The notes below the pieces were generated by a model. The model made no database searches. It was not told the origin of the DNA and saw only the letters and a program-made list of their open reading frames with translations. 64,000 bases of DNA, from NCBI RefSeq assembly GCF_000143415.4, contig NW_003314366.1, forward strand, positions 331,946-395,945, read 5' to 3'. Source of the DNA: Selaginella moellendorffii. Its lineage: Eukaryota; Streptophyta; Lycopodiopsida; Selaginellales; Selaginellaceae. Made by a program: the position numbers and the translations under genes. Positions 32,891-43,893 of this stretch are shown here, in pieces (the first letter of the stretch is position 1; each line of letters begins with the position of its first letter).

Positions 32891-34491
32891 TCACTCTTTC
32901 AAACTCTTGAGATCTTCCAAGAATGCTTGGAGGCCACGAAACGATTTCCCAAGCTCTTTGTCCATAGCTTTCCTCGCAAGGATCTTCAAGTTCTCCACTC
33001 TCTCCTTCATCTTCTTGCCCTCGTCGCTATCCATCACCTTTTTTATGCCATCTTCGATCTCCCCTCGCCCGATCAATCCCTGCCCCACTGTCTTGCAGAA
33101 TCTAACCCCGATCTTCCAGTCCTCGACGATGAACTTAGAGTTCGTGGTTTGATCGCCCCCGTAAGGCCACCCCAGCATTGGAATGCCATTCGCGACGCTC
33201 TCCTGGACGGAATTCCATCCGCAGTGAGTGAGAAACGCTCCCATGGAGGGATGGGCGAGAACTCGCAGCTGTGGCGCCCAAGAAACGATGAATCCCTGGT
33301 TCTTGGTCCTCTCGCAAAACCCATTGTAAGATTCGTTCGAGTGACCACTCACCACCAGCTCAGGTCGAATCACCCACAAGAATGGCTTCTTCGATGCCTC
33401 GAGAGCTCCCGCGAGCTCCTCGAATTGTTCCACGCTCAGCACCGCGACGCTGCCAAACGAGATGTAGAGCACCGATCCAGGGTTCTGCTCATCCATCCAG
33501 CCAAGGCAATCCTCGTTCTCGGGGCGAAGCACGACATTCTTCCTGGAATCGTCGAGCAAGAACAGTGGCCCCGCGGGGATGAATCGAGGCCCGAGCTCGC
33601 TGGCCATGAAATCGAAGGTGGGCGCCTCGAGGTCGTAGAAGGAATTGACGAGGACCCAGCGCGCGCGCTTCACGACGAAGGAGCGCTTGATGCAAATCTC
33701 CTTCCACACCTCCTGGCCCTCCGAGGCCAGCAGGTAATCGGGCACATCGGCCAGGCGGAGGGGCTTGACTCCTCGGACGTAATCGATGATCACGGAATTG
33801 GCCTCGTCCGGGGAAGCTTTCCCTGCGTCAACAGAGGAGGTTAATTCCAAAGGGAAGAACAGGGGAAATTTGATGGTATTCCAAAGGAAGAACAGGGTAA
33901 ATACAAGGGAAGAACAGGGGAAACGTTTAATTCCAAGGGAAGAACAGGGGAAGAACAGAGATTCGTACCTCTGCTAGGAAAGATGTGATCCTTCTCCAGA
34001 AGCTCTGGAATGTGGTACTCCAAGCTCGTCCATGCCGCGTTTCCCGACCAAAGAATGATCCTGGGGATTCCAAACACATCCGCCACATCCTGGGTCCAAT
34101 CGCAGATGTAATCCGAGACGATACAGCTGACCGGATCGCCCTCCTCGCCGAGCTTGCGGATCAAATCCTCGAGGCCGCCGGGGAGCTCTCGCGCGGCTGC
34201 CGTGAACCAGTCCCCCACATTTCCTGCGACGTTGGCGTCGACTCCTCGCGGGAGCTTCCACGAGAATGGGATGGAATGGAGGCGCAGAGCTTCCAGCCCC
34301 GCCGGCGCCACCCAGTGCTTGACGAACTCGTCGTGGAGGCTGTCGATATTGACCCAGGAGATTGTGAAGCTTGGATCTTGGGCGATGAACTTACAGAGAT
34401 GGATCATTGGGGAGATATGGCCTTGCGCGGGCGCTGGAAACGCCAAGACATGGACCTTGCGAGAAGCCATGGTTTCCTTGGCAGGGTTCAT
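32891..34491 (-). CDS. UDP-glycosyltransferase (family 1 UGT), gene 2 (484 aa)
   Basis: Exons 33969-34491 and 32891-33822, with a 146-nt intron. Catalytic His is in PAPAQGHISP and the PSPG box ends GWPYGGDQ, so the protein looks active and glucose-preferring. Two possible starts exist: ATG at 34491 (MNPAKETMASRK) or at 34470 (MASRK), the second being closer to family length. The intron is built of a repeated unit around CCCTGTTCTTCCCTTGGAAT, present about five times here and fewer times in genes 1 and 3. Exon 1 and the sequence upstream are nearly identical to gene 3, so the two are a recent tandem duplicate. Confidence 0.9.
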
Positions 34492-35278
34492 CGGTATTTA
34501 TTAGAATGGTTTTCTTGGCGGGGAAGGCAACGGATGTTTACACAAGTTGATTTCTCGACAAAGAGAGATTAGCATAAGCGTTGTGAGAGGCAATTCTGCT
34601 CTAGAACGAGACTCACATTGACCCAACTTGCAATTCATTACAGCTCCTGAATTTGAACAAGCAATGATCCTATGGATAGCTGCCGCATGAATCTTGAGAA
34701 GGTGGCAAAAATCTGTCCCTACACCTGGCGGCTGGGAAGCTTCCGGCCTTTGAGAATATGGTAAGAGCATTTAACATTGGAGCAATCAGATTCATGAGTG
34801 CACAAAATGGCCGTCTCTAAAGTCCCAGCCTAAAATAAGTCCATGATTATCAATCGAGAGAACGCTTGGTGTGATGCCTGGTCTGGGCAAATGCAAGTTA
34901 GCAAAGATTCCGAGCAACGATATTGTACTCAAGCATTTGTAGAGTTTGTTCCAAACGTTTTCATGTAAGTTTTAACTAAGTCTTGAAGTTCTTTTGCATT
35001 TCCTCACGGAGAGATGTTGCATAAAGCACATGACTAATGTCTATTGCTTTGATTGTAATTTATGGTTGGCCACTAGTAATTATTGTTTTGATTGTAATTT
35101 ATGGTCAGCCACTAATAACAAAACATCCCTGAGCAATTTTGTCAAGTAATTTTTGTTTGTTTACTCAGCCATTTCCAACATTATCCAAATCCCACGCACA
35201 AGCGTTTTACTTGATTAGCATGTGTCTATCTTCAGAACTAATAGATAGAAAGTTCTTATCAAAGAATGCATCGTTCGC
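34492..35278. other. Upstream region of UGT gene 2; no gene seen
   Basis: 34492-34920 aligns with the upstream region of UGT gene 3 (36834-37300), with small indels. Further on, a direct repeat of about 45 bp built on TTTGATTGTAATTTATGGT occurs twice (35048-35080 and 35088-35118). Confidence 0.5.
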
Positions 35279-36833
35279 TCACTCGCGATCCAGCTTCATA
35301 GCTTTGAGATCTTCCAGCCATCCCTGGAGGCCACGAAACGACTTCCCATTCTCTTTGTCCATAGCTTTCCTCGCAAGGATCTTCAAGTTCTCCACTCTCT
35401 CCTTCATCTTCTTCCCCTCCTCGCTATCCATCACCTTTCTTATGCCAGCCTCGATCTCTCCTCGCTCGATCAATCCCTGCACCACTCTCTTGGAGAATCT
35501 AACCCCGATCTTCCAGTCCTCCACTATGAACTTACAGTTGGTGTTTTGCTCGCCCCCGTAAGGCCACCCCAGCATTGGAATGCCATTCGCGATGCTCTCC
35601 TGGATGGAATTCCATCCGCAGTGCGTGAGAAACGCTCCCATGGAGGGATGGGCGAGAACTCGAAGCTGTGGCGCCCAGGAAACGATGAATCCCTGGTTCT
35701 TGGTCCTCTCGCAAAACCGATTGTAAGATTCGTTCGAGTGACCACCCACCACCAGCTCAGGTCGAATCACCCACAAGAATGGCTTCTTCGATGCCTCGAG
35801 AGCTCCCGTGAGCTCCTCGAATTGCTCCTCGCTCAGCACCGCGACGCTGCCAAATGAGATGTAGAGCACTGATCCAGGCTCCTGCTCATCCATCCAGCGA
35901 AGGCAATCCTCGTTCTCCGGGCGAAGCACCACATTCTTCCTGGAATCGTCGAGCAAGAACAGTGGCCCCGCGGGGATGAATCGAGGCCCGAGCTCGCTGG
36001 CCATGAAATCGAAGGTGGGCGCCTCGAGGTCGTAGAAGGAATTGACGAGGACCCATCGTGCGCGCTTCACGACGAAGGAGCGCTTGATGGCCAACTCCTT
36101 CAACACCTCCCGGCCCTCCGAGGCCAGCAGGTAATCGGGCACATCGGCCAGGCGGAGGGGCTTCACTCCTCGGACGTAATCGATGATCACGGAATTGGCC
36201 TCGTCCGGGGAAGCTTTCCCTGCGTCAACGGAGGAGGTTAATTCCAAAGGGAAGAACAGGGGAAATTTGATGGTCCAAGGGAAGAACAGGGGAAGAACGG
36301 AGATTCGTACCTCTGCTAGGAAAGATGTGATCCTTCTCCAGAAGCTCTGGAATGTGGTACTCCAAGCTCGTCCATGCCGCGTTTCCCGACCAAAGAATGA
36401 TCCTGGGGATTCCAAACACAGCCGCCACATCCTGGGTCCAATCGCAGATGTAATCCGAGACGATACAGCTGACCGGATCACCCTCCTCGCCGAGCTTGCG
36501 GATCAAATCCTCGAGGCCGCCGGGGAGCTCTCGCGCGGCTGCCGTGAACCAGTCCCCCACATTTCCTGCGACGTTGGCGTCGACTCCTCGCGGGAGCTTC
36601 CACGAGAATGGGATGGAATGGAGGCGCAGAGCTTCCAGCCCCGCCGGCGCCACCCAGTGCTTGACGAACTCGTCGTGGAGGCTGTCGATATTGACCCAGG
36701 AGATTGTGAAGCTTGGATCTTGGGCGATGAACTTACAGAGATGGATCATTGGGGAGATATGGCCTTGCGCGGGCGCTGGAAACGCCAAGACATGGACCTT
36801 GCGAGAAGCCATGGTTTCCTTGGCAGGGTTCAT
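35279..36833 (-). CDS. UDP-glycosyltransferase (family 1 UGT), gene 3 (487 aa)
   Basis: Exons 36311-36833 and 35279-36219, with a 91-nt GT-AG intron. Catalytic His is in PAPAQGHISP; the PSPG box runs from WAPQLRVLAH to GWPYGGEQ. Exon 1 is almost identical to gene 2 (one visible change is VADVFG to VAAVFG). Parts of exon 2 look closer to gene 1 (RWMDEQEPGSVLYISFG, EQNTNC), which suggests gene conversion or different ages for the two halves. Possible starts are at 36833 or 36812. Intact. Confidence 0.9.
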
Positions 36834-37393
36834 CGGTATTTATTAGAATGGTTTTCTTGGCGGGGAAGGCAACGGATGTTACACAAGTTGATTTCTCGAC
36901 AAAGAGCGAACCCTAGGCCTGCAAAAATTATACAAAAGGAAGATTAGCATAAGCGTTGTGAGAAGCAATTCTGCTCTAGAACGAGATTCACATTGACCCA
37001 AATTGCAAGCTCGCTTCGGATCCATTACAGCTCCTGAATTTGGACAAGCAATGATACTATGGACAGCTGCCGCATGAATCTTGAGAAGGTGGCAAAAATC
37101 TGTCCCTACACCTGGCGGCTGGGAAGCTTCCAGCCTTTGAGAATATGGTAAGAGCATTTAACATTGGAGCAATCAGATTCATGAGTGGTGCTCTTTGTCA
37201 CAAAATGGCAGCTTAAAATAAGTGTATGATTATTGATCAAGAGAACGCTCATTGTCTTCTCTTTGGCTGGAAATGATGCCAAATGCAAGTTAGCAAAAAA
37301 TATTGACATGAACCACAAGAATATTTTGAGAATATTCTATGGCCCATGGGATGTTGGGAGGTTGGGCTAGGGTTCGCTCTCTTATTCATTTCA
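36834..37393. other. Upstream region of UGT gene 3 and the possible remnant of a gypsy 5' LTR
   Basis: 36834 to about 37300 is the duplicated UGT upstream sequence. The similarity stops at GCAAGTTAGCAAAAA. The next roughly 90 bp, ending TTCATTTCA at 37393, lie just before a primer-binding site and are probably the tail of a truncated 5' LTR. Confidence 0.4.
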
Positions 37394-37789
37394 TTGGTAT
37401 TAGAGTAGCATGTTTTTTTAGGGATGGTGGGTGAGCAAAATATTGATTCTGATGAGGAGTATAGTGTTAATGATGATGGCTATGACGATGAAGAAGAAAC
37501 TCTTGATAATGTCATTGTGTGGCAAGGATGCTAAATTTCTGAAGTTCAGAGTAACATAAAAAAGGTTAAGGATTCCATCAATCTCATTAAGGATTTTTTG
37601 CTTCACATGGACCCTCAAGGGATAAATCAATCTCATGTCCGTGATTACCATTGGTACGTCAAGCATGCTATAGATTATAGTATTGTGGAATGGAAATCAT
37701 CACCAAATGTTTGTGATAGTTAAGAGGTTGATTCTTGGTTAGAATTGTGAGAAAGTTGTTGGTCTCACAGTTTTTGTGAAGATAAGGTG

Positions 37790-38430
37790 AAAATAGAGTT
37801 TTTTGTGATGAAGCTTACAAACCATGCTTCTTCGTGGTGGAAGAACTACATCAAAGTTAATCTGAAGCCAACTTCTTAAATTGATGTGACGAAAGTTTTC
37901 TACACTTTGTTTGTTAAGAAGTTTGAAGAAGTTGATCTCGTGAATTAGCTATTAGAGATTCGGTAAGGGACTTTGTCTTTAGATGCATATGCCCGCAAGT
38001 TCTATAATCTTTGCCTTAGTCTTACAAACACCTATAATGAATTGCTAAAGGTGCAATGTTTCATCAAAGGATTGAGCTCAGTGGATATGTAACAAAAGGT
38101 CAAGAAGGATTTTCTAGCAATATTAACTAATGCTATCACTAAGGCTCAAATCTTTTTGCCTAAACTGTCAGTCAACTAGGTCAACTCTAGTAAACAGGAT
38201 GGTCTATGGGGTGGTCAACATGATGACCAACCTACCAATACTTCATCTTTATGGGGGAAACAACTATTGTTTCATTGTGGTTCGAAGAGTGGAGATGATA
38301 ATGAAGCCAAAAGACATTGTTTGGACTAGCGAGAAAAGGATAAAGTGGAGGGCAATTGTTTTCATTGTCACAAAGTTAAATATCATAGCAAGGATTGTCC
38401 TCTTGTGAAGGGATCAAAGAATGTTAAAGT
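37790..38430 (+). pseudogene. gypsy 1 gag remnant
   Basis: Capsid-type sequence with in-frame stops (for example near 37878 and 37946), followed by CFHCHKVKYHSKDC, a scrambled zinc knuckle. No intact frame. Confidence 0.65.
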
Positions 38431-38559
38431 GAATGTGGTGGAATCCATCATGGATACAGCTTAGGCATCTGCTGTGGTGACTCTTTGGCAAAAGTTCAAG
38501 AATCTAATTCTTGAGTTCATATCAACTCTATAGAGATTAATGGTTCCATACGCAATCAA

Positions 38560-39293
38560 CTTGTGAAGGCCAAGGGGGACATTCAAGGTAGTGCTGTTAG
38601 TATTCTTTTAGATCCATGTGCTATTCACAATTTTTTGAGCTCCAAGGCGGTGAAGAAACTTGGTTTGCCTGTGGAAAAGAGTTTAGTAATCTACGAAGTG
38701 GTTATGGCAAATGGACATAGCACTCATGTTTACAGTGAATGGTTCCTTTGATGGTTTAGGGGATTCTCAACCATCCTTCATTCCAAGTTATGGATCTTGG
38801 TCGCACAAATGTTATTCTTAGGAAGGAATGGTTTTATGATAGAAAGCCAAGGATCGATTGGGAGCATAATGTTCTACACATTGAAGTTTGTGGCACTATG
38901 AAAAAAATTGTCAAGATAGACAATAATGATACTCTATTGATTAACGCTTTGGAGTTGGTGATATGCACGTATGAGATAACTAGTTCTTTTGTGGTGTATC
39001 TGTTTCTTTCTAATCTAATCATGTCTGATTTGGAATACGTTCGTGGGCATGGGGCTTGGGTGGATTCCATTCAGAAGGAGTTCCGTGACGTATTTCCAGA
39101 TGAGTTACCTGCTGGTTTGCCTCTAGAACGTGGAATTCAACATAAGATTGACTTAGTTCTTGGAGCTACTCCTTATCAGCGACAACTGACTCATACTAGT
39201 CTTATTGAAGATGAGGAGATTAATAGGCAGTTTGTTAAATACCTTCGGAAAGGGTGGTTATGGATTAGCAAGTCTCCTTGGGCTACTCCAGTG
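38560..39293 (+). pseudogene. gypsy 1 protease and start of reverse transcriptase
   Basis: A protease-like block is followed by VMDLGRTNVILRKEW and GIQHKIDLVLGATPYQR, ending SPWATPV at the solo-LTR insertion. The reading resumes at 41229 after the LTR. Confidence 0.7.
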
Positions 39294-40441
39294 TGTAGTC
39301 GACTAAATTTTCCATTCTACTTTAGTCACTTAACCACACCTCTGACCACTTGGAGGAGTCTCATTCACAACCTCCATAAGTCCGATCCAGGACTTGGGAC
39401 TTGCTAGCCCCGAGAATGGCATCCATGCCACTCAACATTTGCACTTGGTCCAAGTGCTCCACGTGTCCGATCCCATGACCGACACTCAAAGGTACCACCG
39501 ACATAGCAGCCTGTTACGCTAAGGCCATGCCCAATCACCTTTGCCACACTGGTAGTCCAATACCACTTGCATCACCGTCTTGGCTCTCCAAGACTAGGCA
39601 AACCATCCGTGAGTGGTCATCTCAGATCCACTCCTTAGCATCCTTAGGATGCCCACCGACAAGGGGAATAGCCTTCCCCAATATCCCTCTGTCAGTCCCC
39701 ACTAAGTCCCTTTCTGCCCCTGGCCGTGTTTGCCAACACTGCCACTGGATCGAGACCCACAGGCCCGACCACTAAGTCCCACAGTCCTCTGGGACTTCCT
39801 CACCACACGATTGTGTCCTTGGTCACTACCCCAGAGGACTGCTCCTCTTCCTTTCCACAGTCTGGGCTTTTAGGACAACATTTCGGAACACCGTGGCCTT
39901 ACGCAAGCCACCTGGGTACTCTCCTCGCCTTCTGCCCTTGGGTGCTTTAGCCATGGGCTTAGAGCGGGTTCCGTTGAGCCACACCAGGTATCCAAGTAGG
40001 TAGTGCCACCCACACTTGGACTAGGAGCATCGGCCAGTCGATCTTCCGGGGGAACTAGAGCCGGCTCTTGAACACTTCACCAAGCTACCCCGCTTGTCGG
40101 TCTGTGTTCACTCTAGTCTTGGACTTCCCAGTGGGCAGCTCATCACCCAACACTGGGTCCGGCCTTCCTGGGCCAAACTGGCCTTTCCTGGCCAAACTGG
40201 CTCCACTGCAGTCCTCCCCCTACTATACTTTGGAGCTCACCAAACCCCCCAGGGTCTGGGAGACGAACGCTTTGGGCTTTCACCCTCTCAGACTCGAACT
40301 CGGACTTGGACTCGGACTCGGACTCAGACTCGGACTCGGACTCGGACTCGGACTCGGACTCGGACTCGGACTCGGACTCAGACTCGGACTCGGGCTCGGG
40401 CTCGGTCTCGGCCTCGGCCTCGGTCTCGTTCTCGGTCCTGA

Positions 40442-40473
<32 letters not shown>

Positions 40474-41228
40474 CCGGTCTCGGTCTCGACTTCGGACTCC
40501 ATCTCGGACTCCATCTCAGACTCCATCTCGGGTCCATCTCGGACTCCATCTCGGGTCCATCTCGGACTCCATTTCGGGTCCATCTCGGACTCCATCTCGG
40601 GTCCATCTCGGACTCCATCTCGAACTCCATTTCGGGTCCATCTCGGGTCCACCTCGGACTCCATCTTGGACTCCATCTCGGACTCCATTTCGGGTCCATC
40701 TCGGGTCCACCTCGGACTCCATCTCGGACTCCATTTCGGGTCCATCTCGGGTCCACCTCGGACTCCATCTCGGACTCCATCTCGGGTCCATCTCGGGTCC
40801 ACCTCGGACTCCATCTCGGACTCCATCTCGGACTCCATTTCGGGTCCATCTCGGGTCCACCTCGGACTCCATCTCGGACTCCATCTCAGACTCCACTTCG
40901 GACTCCAACTCGAGTCCATCTCGGACTCCACTTCGGACTCCAACTCGAGTCCATCTCGGACTCCACTTCGGACTCCAACTCGAGTCCATCTCGGACACTT
41001 CCACGTGTCATGTGTTGGTCCTTTTGGGTCCCTTTTTGGAGCCTCGCTTTTTGCTCGCTTCGTGCTCGTTCCTCGAGCACTTCGTTGGGAGTTCCACTCC
41101 TGCTCTTGACTTTTCAAGTCGGAGCTTTTGGTCCTAACGTGTTACGCTCGTTTGGCTCTCGCTTCAGCCACTACCACGTGGCACCCTTTCCGGCTCCACT
41201 TTGGGGCCTAGGGATTTTGTGTCTCACA
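39294..41228 (-). mobile_element. Solo LTR L1 (1935 bp) of the array-bearing LTR family
   Basis: It begins TGTAGTCGAC and ends GTCTCACA on the + strand, flanked by CAGTG at 39289-39293 and 41229-41233. It disrupts the gypsy 1 reverse transcriptase exactly at SPWATPV. Orientation is taken from the complete relative at 55.8-63.9 kb, whose primer-binding site shows that the family is transcribed on the minus strand when the + strand reads TGTAAGCGAC...GTCTCACA. Confidence 0.85.
40285..40996. repeat. Hexamer-derived array in LTR L1
   Basis: Three blocks in order: (GGACTC)n at about 40295-40400, (GGTCTC)n at about 40395-40490, then units of GGACTCCATCTC mixed with GGGTCCATCTC to about 40995. Because unit lengths are mostly multiples of three, all frames stay open and give long Ser-Asp, Glu-Ser, Arg-Thr, Leu-Gly and Trp-Ser-Pro-Arg peptides that are not genes. 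Confidence 0.9.
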
Positions 41229-43370
41229 CAGTGGCGATGGTCAAAAAGAAAGATGGTACATATCATCTCTGCATGAACTACAAGGGATTGAATGATAGGA
41301 TAGTGAAGAATATATTCCCGATCCCTCGTATCGATGATTTGCTTGATTGTCTTCGTGGTGCTTGATATTTTTCGAAAATTGATTTGAGGCAAGGGTATCA
41401 TCAGATTTGTGTCAAGTCAGAAGATGTTCTGAAAATTGCATTTCAGACTAAGATAGGTCACTACAAGTTTTTGGTGATGCCATTTGGTTTGACAAATGCT
41501 CCTGCAACTTTTCAAAGATTGATGAATCAAATCTTACAACCTTATTTGGGAAAGTTTGCAATTGATTATTTTGATGATATCCTAGTATTTAACTCTTCCG
41601 TGGAGGAACATGAGATGCATGTGCAAAGTGTTTTATAACTTTTGAGGGACAATAAGCTTTACTCAAAGTTATCAAAGTGCGAGTTTTTTTAGAGGAGATT
41701 GGATATCTCAGGCATTTAATTTCAGTACATGGAGTGAGAATTGATCCCGCAAAGATTCAAGTTATGGTTGATAGGCCTATACCATCAACAATGCATGATC
41801 TCCATAGTTTTTTTGGTATGGCTAGAGTTTTTTGATGATTTGTGAAGGACTTTTTAGAGATAGTAGCCCCTTTAACCGATCTTCTCCAGAACACGTTGAA
41901 ACATATTACTATTCATGGTTGGGATGAGAAGTGTGAAGTGGCATTTTAACATTTGAAGTAGTATTATATCTCTACTCTAGTGTTGAAGATTTTTTATCCT
42001 GAGAAGCATAGCATACAACTCCTTGTCTTGCATAGGCTAATTCCACTATGTGGCATCAAACTTATGGCTTATGTATGCAAGAGGATGCCCAACTTGAAGC
42101 AATATGGCTCCAATAGCAATGTCACTTACATCTGTCTCGAAGGAATGGTGACATTATCTATATGGATTGAACTTCCATGTGGATTTAGACCATTAGTCTC
42201 TCCAATATTTTAATCGACAAAAGGATCTTTGAGGCTGCTTTGCTTGTTGACAAGAGTTCCTACAGGAAATGTCTGTTAAGATCTGGTACAAGCATGGAGG
42301 TGACAATAATGTGGCTGATGCATTATCTAGGATGGTAAATTTTATTTCGTTCTTGAAGCTATCCAGCAATCTCTTGGATGAGCTTAAAGAGTTTGCTAAC
42401 TTCGACTCCTTTATCATTGATATTCACGTGAAGGTTTTGTTAAGGGATGCCTCTACAAATTTGAAGGGTGATAAGTTTGCGTCATTCAAAATATGAGATG
42501 GAATCTTGGTGAAGAAGGGACGTGTAGTGGTTCCTTGTATTGACAAACTCATCAAACAGATTTTGGTTCAATGTCATGATATGCCAAGTGCTGTGCATTC
42601 TATGTTATTGAGAACGTATATGTTGGTAAAGAGGCATTTCTTTTGGCCTAGGATGAAGTCAGATGTTGAGAAATACGGACGTGGTTGTTTGACTTGCTAG
42701 GCGGTCAAAGTTGATCATCAGAAGCTCATTAGCCTTTATCATCCTTTACATATACCTAAGAAAAAGTGGAATAGCATCTCAATGTACTTTATCACTGGTT
42801 TGCCTAAAACCTTTTGAGGAAATGATGCTATTTGGGTTGTTGTGGATCATTTGACGAAGATGGCTCACTTCTTCCCCATGAAGACAATGATCAAAGCTTC
42901 TGAATTTGCTCAATTGTTTATAGACTGGTTATTCAATCTCTATGGTTTGCCGGGTGACATTGTGAGTGATCGGGATCCCAAGTTCAAGTCCAAGTTTTGG
43001 CAAACGGTCTTTGAGAAGCTAGAGACTAAGCTGAGCATGAGTAGTGGTGAACATCCACAATCTGATGGGCAGACAGAGTGCATAAATTAGCTATTAGAAG
43101 ATATGCTAAGGACTTTTGTAGGAAACTTGACTCAACAGGGAGTATGGGAGAAGTACTTGCCTTTGCTTCAGTTTGCTCACAATAGCACTCATCAATCAGC
43201 TATTGGTATGTCTCCCTTTATAGCGATATATGGCTATGAGCCTAGGTCTCCTGTGAGTTTGAATTTGGCTTTGGTTTGTGTACCTCATTCTTGTGATTTC
43301 CTAGAGGATATGCAAGACAAGCTTGAGTTGGCAAAGTTGAACATGAGGCAAGCTTAAGAGAGAGATAAAA
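41229..43370 (+). pseudogene. gypsy 1 reverse transcriptase, RNase H and integrase
   Basis: Reverse transcriptase blocks (VKKKDGTYHLCMNY, FSKIDLRQGYHQI, MPFGLTNAPATFQRLMNQIL, YFDDIL), then RNase H, then integrase with VVDHLTKMAHFF, GDIVSDRDPKF and SGEHPQSDGQTE carrying the DDE residues. Several stops interrupt it. Confidence 0.8.
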
Positions 43371-43893
43371 GATTGGCTAATGAGCATTATCGTAATCAAA
43401 AGTATAAAGTTTGTGACAAGGTGTTCCTTAAGTTGTTGGATGCATAATGGTCTCTGAAAGGAGGTGGCAGTGCTAAGTTATCTTCATCGTATTGTAGGCT
43501 TTGGACAATTTTACAGTGTGTGGGGTGTAAGCGACTAAATTTGTTATTCTACTTTAGTCACTTAACCACACCTTTAACCACTTGGAAGTGTCTCACTCAC
43601 AACCCCCATAAATCCTATTCTGGACTTAGGGCTTGTTGGCCCCAAGAATGGCATCCTTGCCACTCAACCATTGCACTTGGTCCCATGTCCGATCCCATGA
43701 CTGACACCTAAAAGTACCATTGACATATCAGCCCATTACGCTAAGGCCATGCTTATTCACCTTTGTCACACTGGTGATCCAACACCACCTGCATCACAGT
43801 CCCATCTTTCCAAGACTGGGCCATCCGTCCATGAGTGGTCATTCTAGATCCACTCCTTAGCATCCTTAGGATGCCCGTAGACATGGACCTTCC

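Larger units (their letters stand above)
37394..43525 (+). mobile_element. Decayed Ty3/gypsy retrotransposon 1 (interrupted by a solo LTR)
   Basis: The primer-binding site is TGGTATTAGAGTA at 37395-37407 (one step from the tRNA-iMet complement TGGTATCAGAGCA). In order: capsid-like gag (37790-38100, FFVMKLTNHASSWWKNYIK), a degenerate zinc knuckle (38354-38398), protease (about 38580-38750, LLDPCAIHNF in place of D-T/S-G-A), reverse transcriptase, RNase H (to about 42330, VADALSRMV) and integrase. The catalytic block reads YFDDIL near 41567. Many stops make it non-functional. A solo LTR (39294-41228) splits the reverse transcriptase with target duplication CAGTG. The 3' end is hidden by another LTR insertion at 43526. 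Confidence 0.8.

Noticed and set aside
40285-40996. CRISPR-like array
   Set aside because: Units are contiguous and degenerate with no unique spacers, in a plant LTR.
40068-41276. Long open frames (up to about 400 codons) over the LTR arrays, rich in Ser-Asp, Glu-Ser, Arg-Asp or Leu-Gly; the same at 47.6-48.6, 53.0-53.8, 56.5-57.6 and 63.0-63.9 kb
   Set aside because: They arise because array units are multiples of three and lack stops in all frames. They run through LTR sequence and share no protein conservation beyond the repeat.
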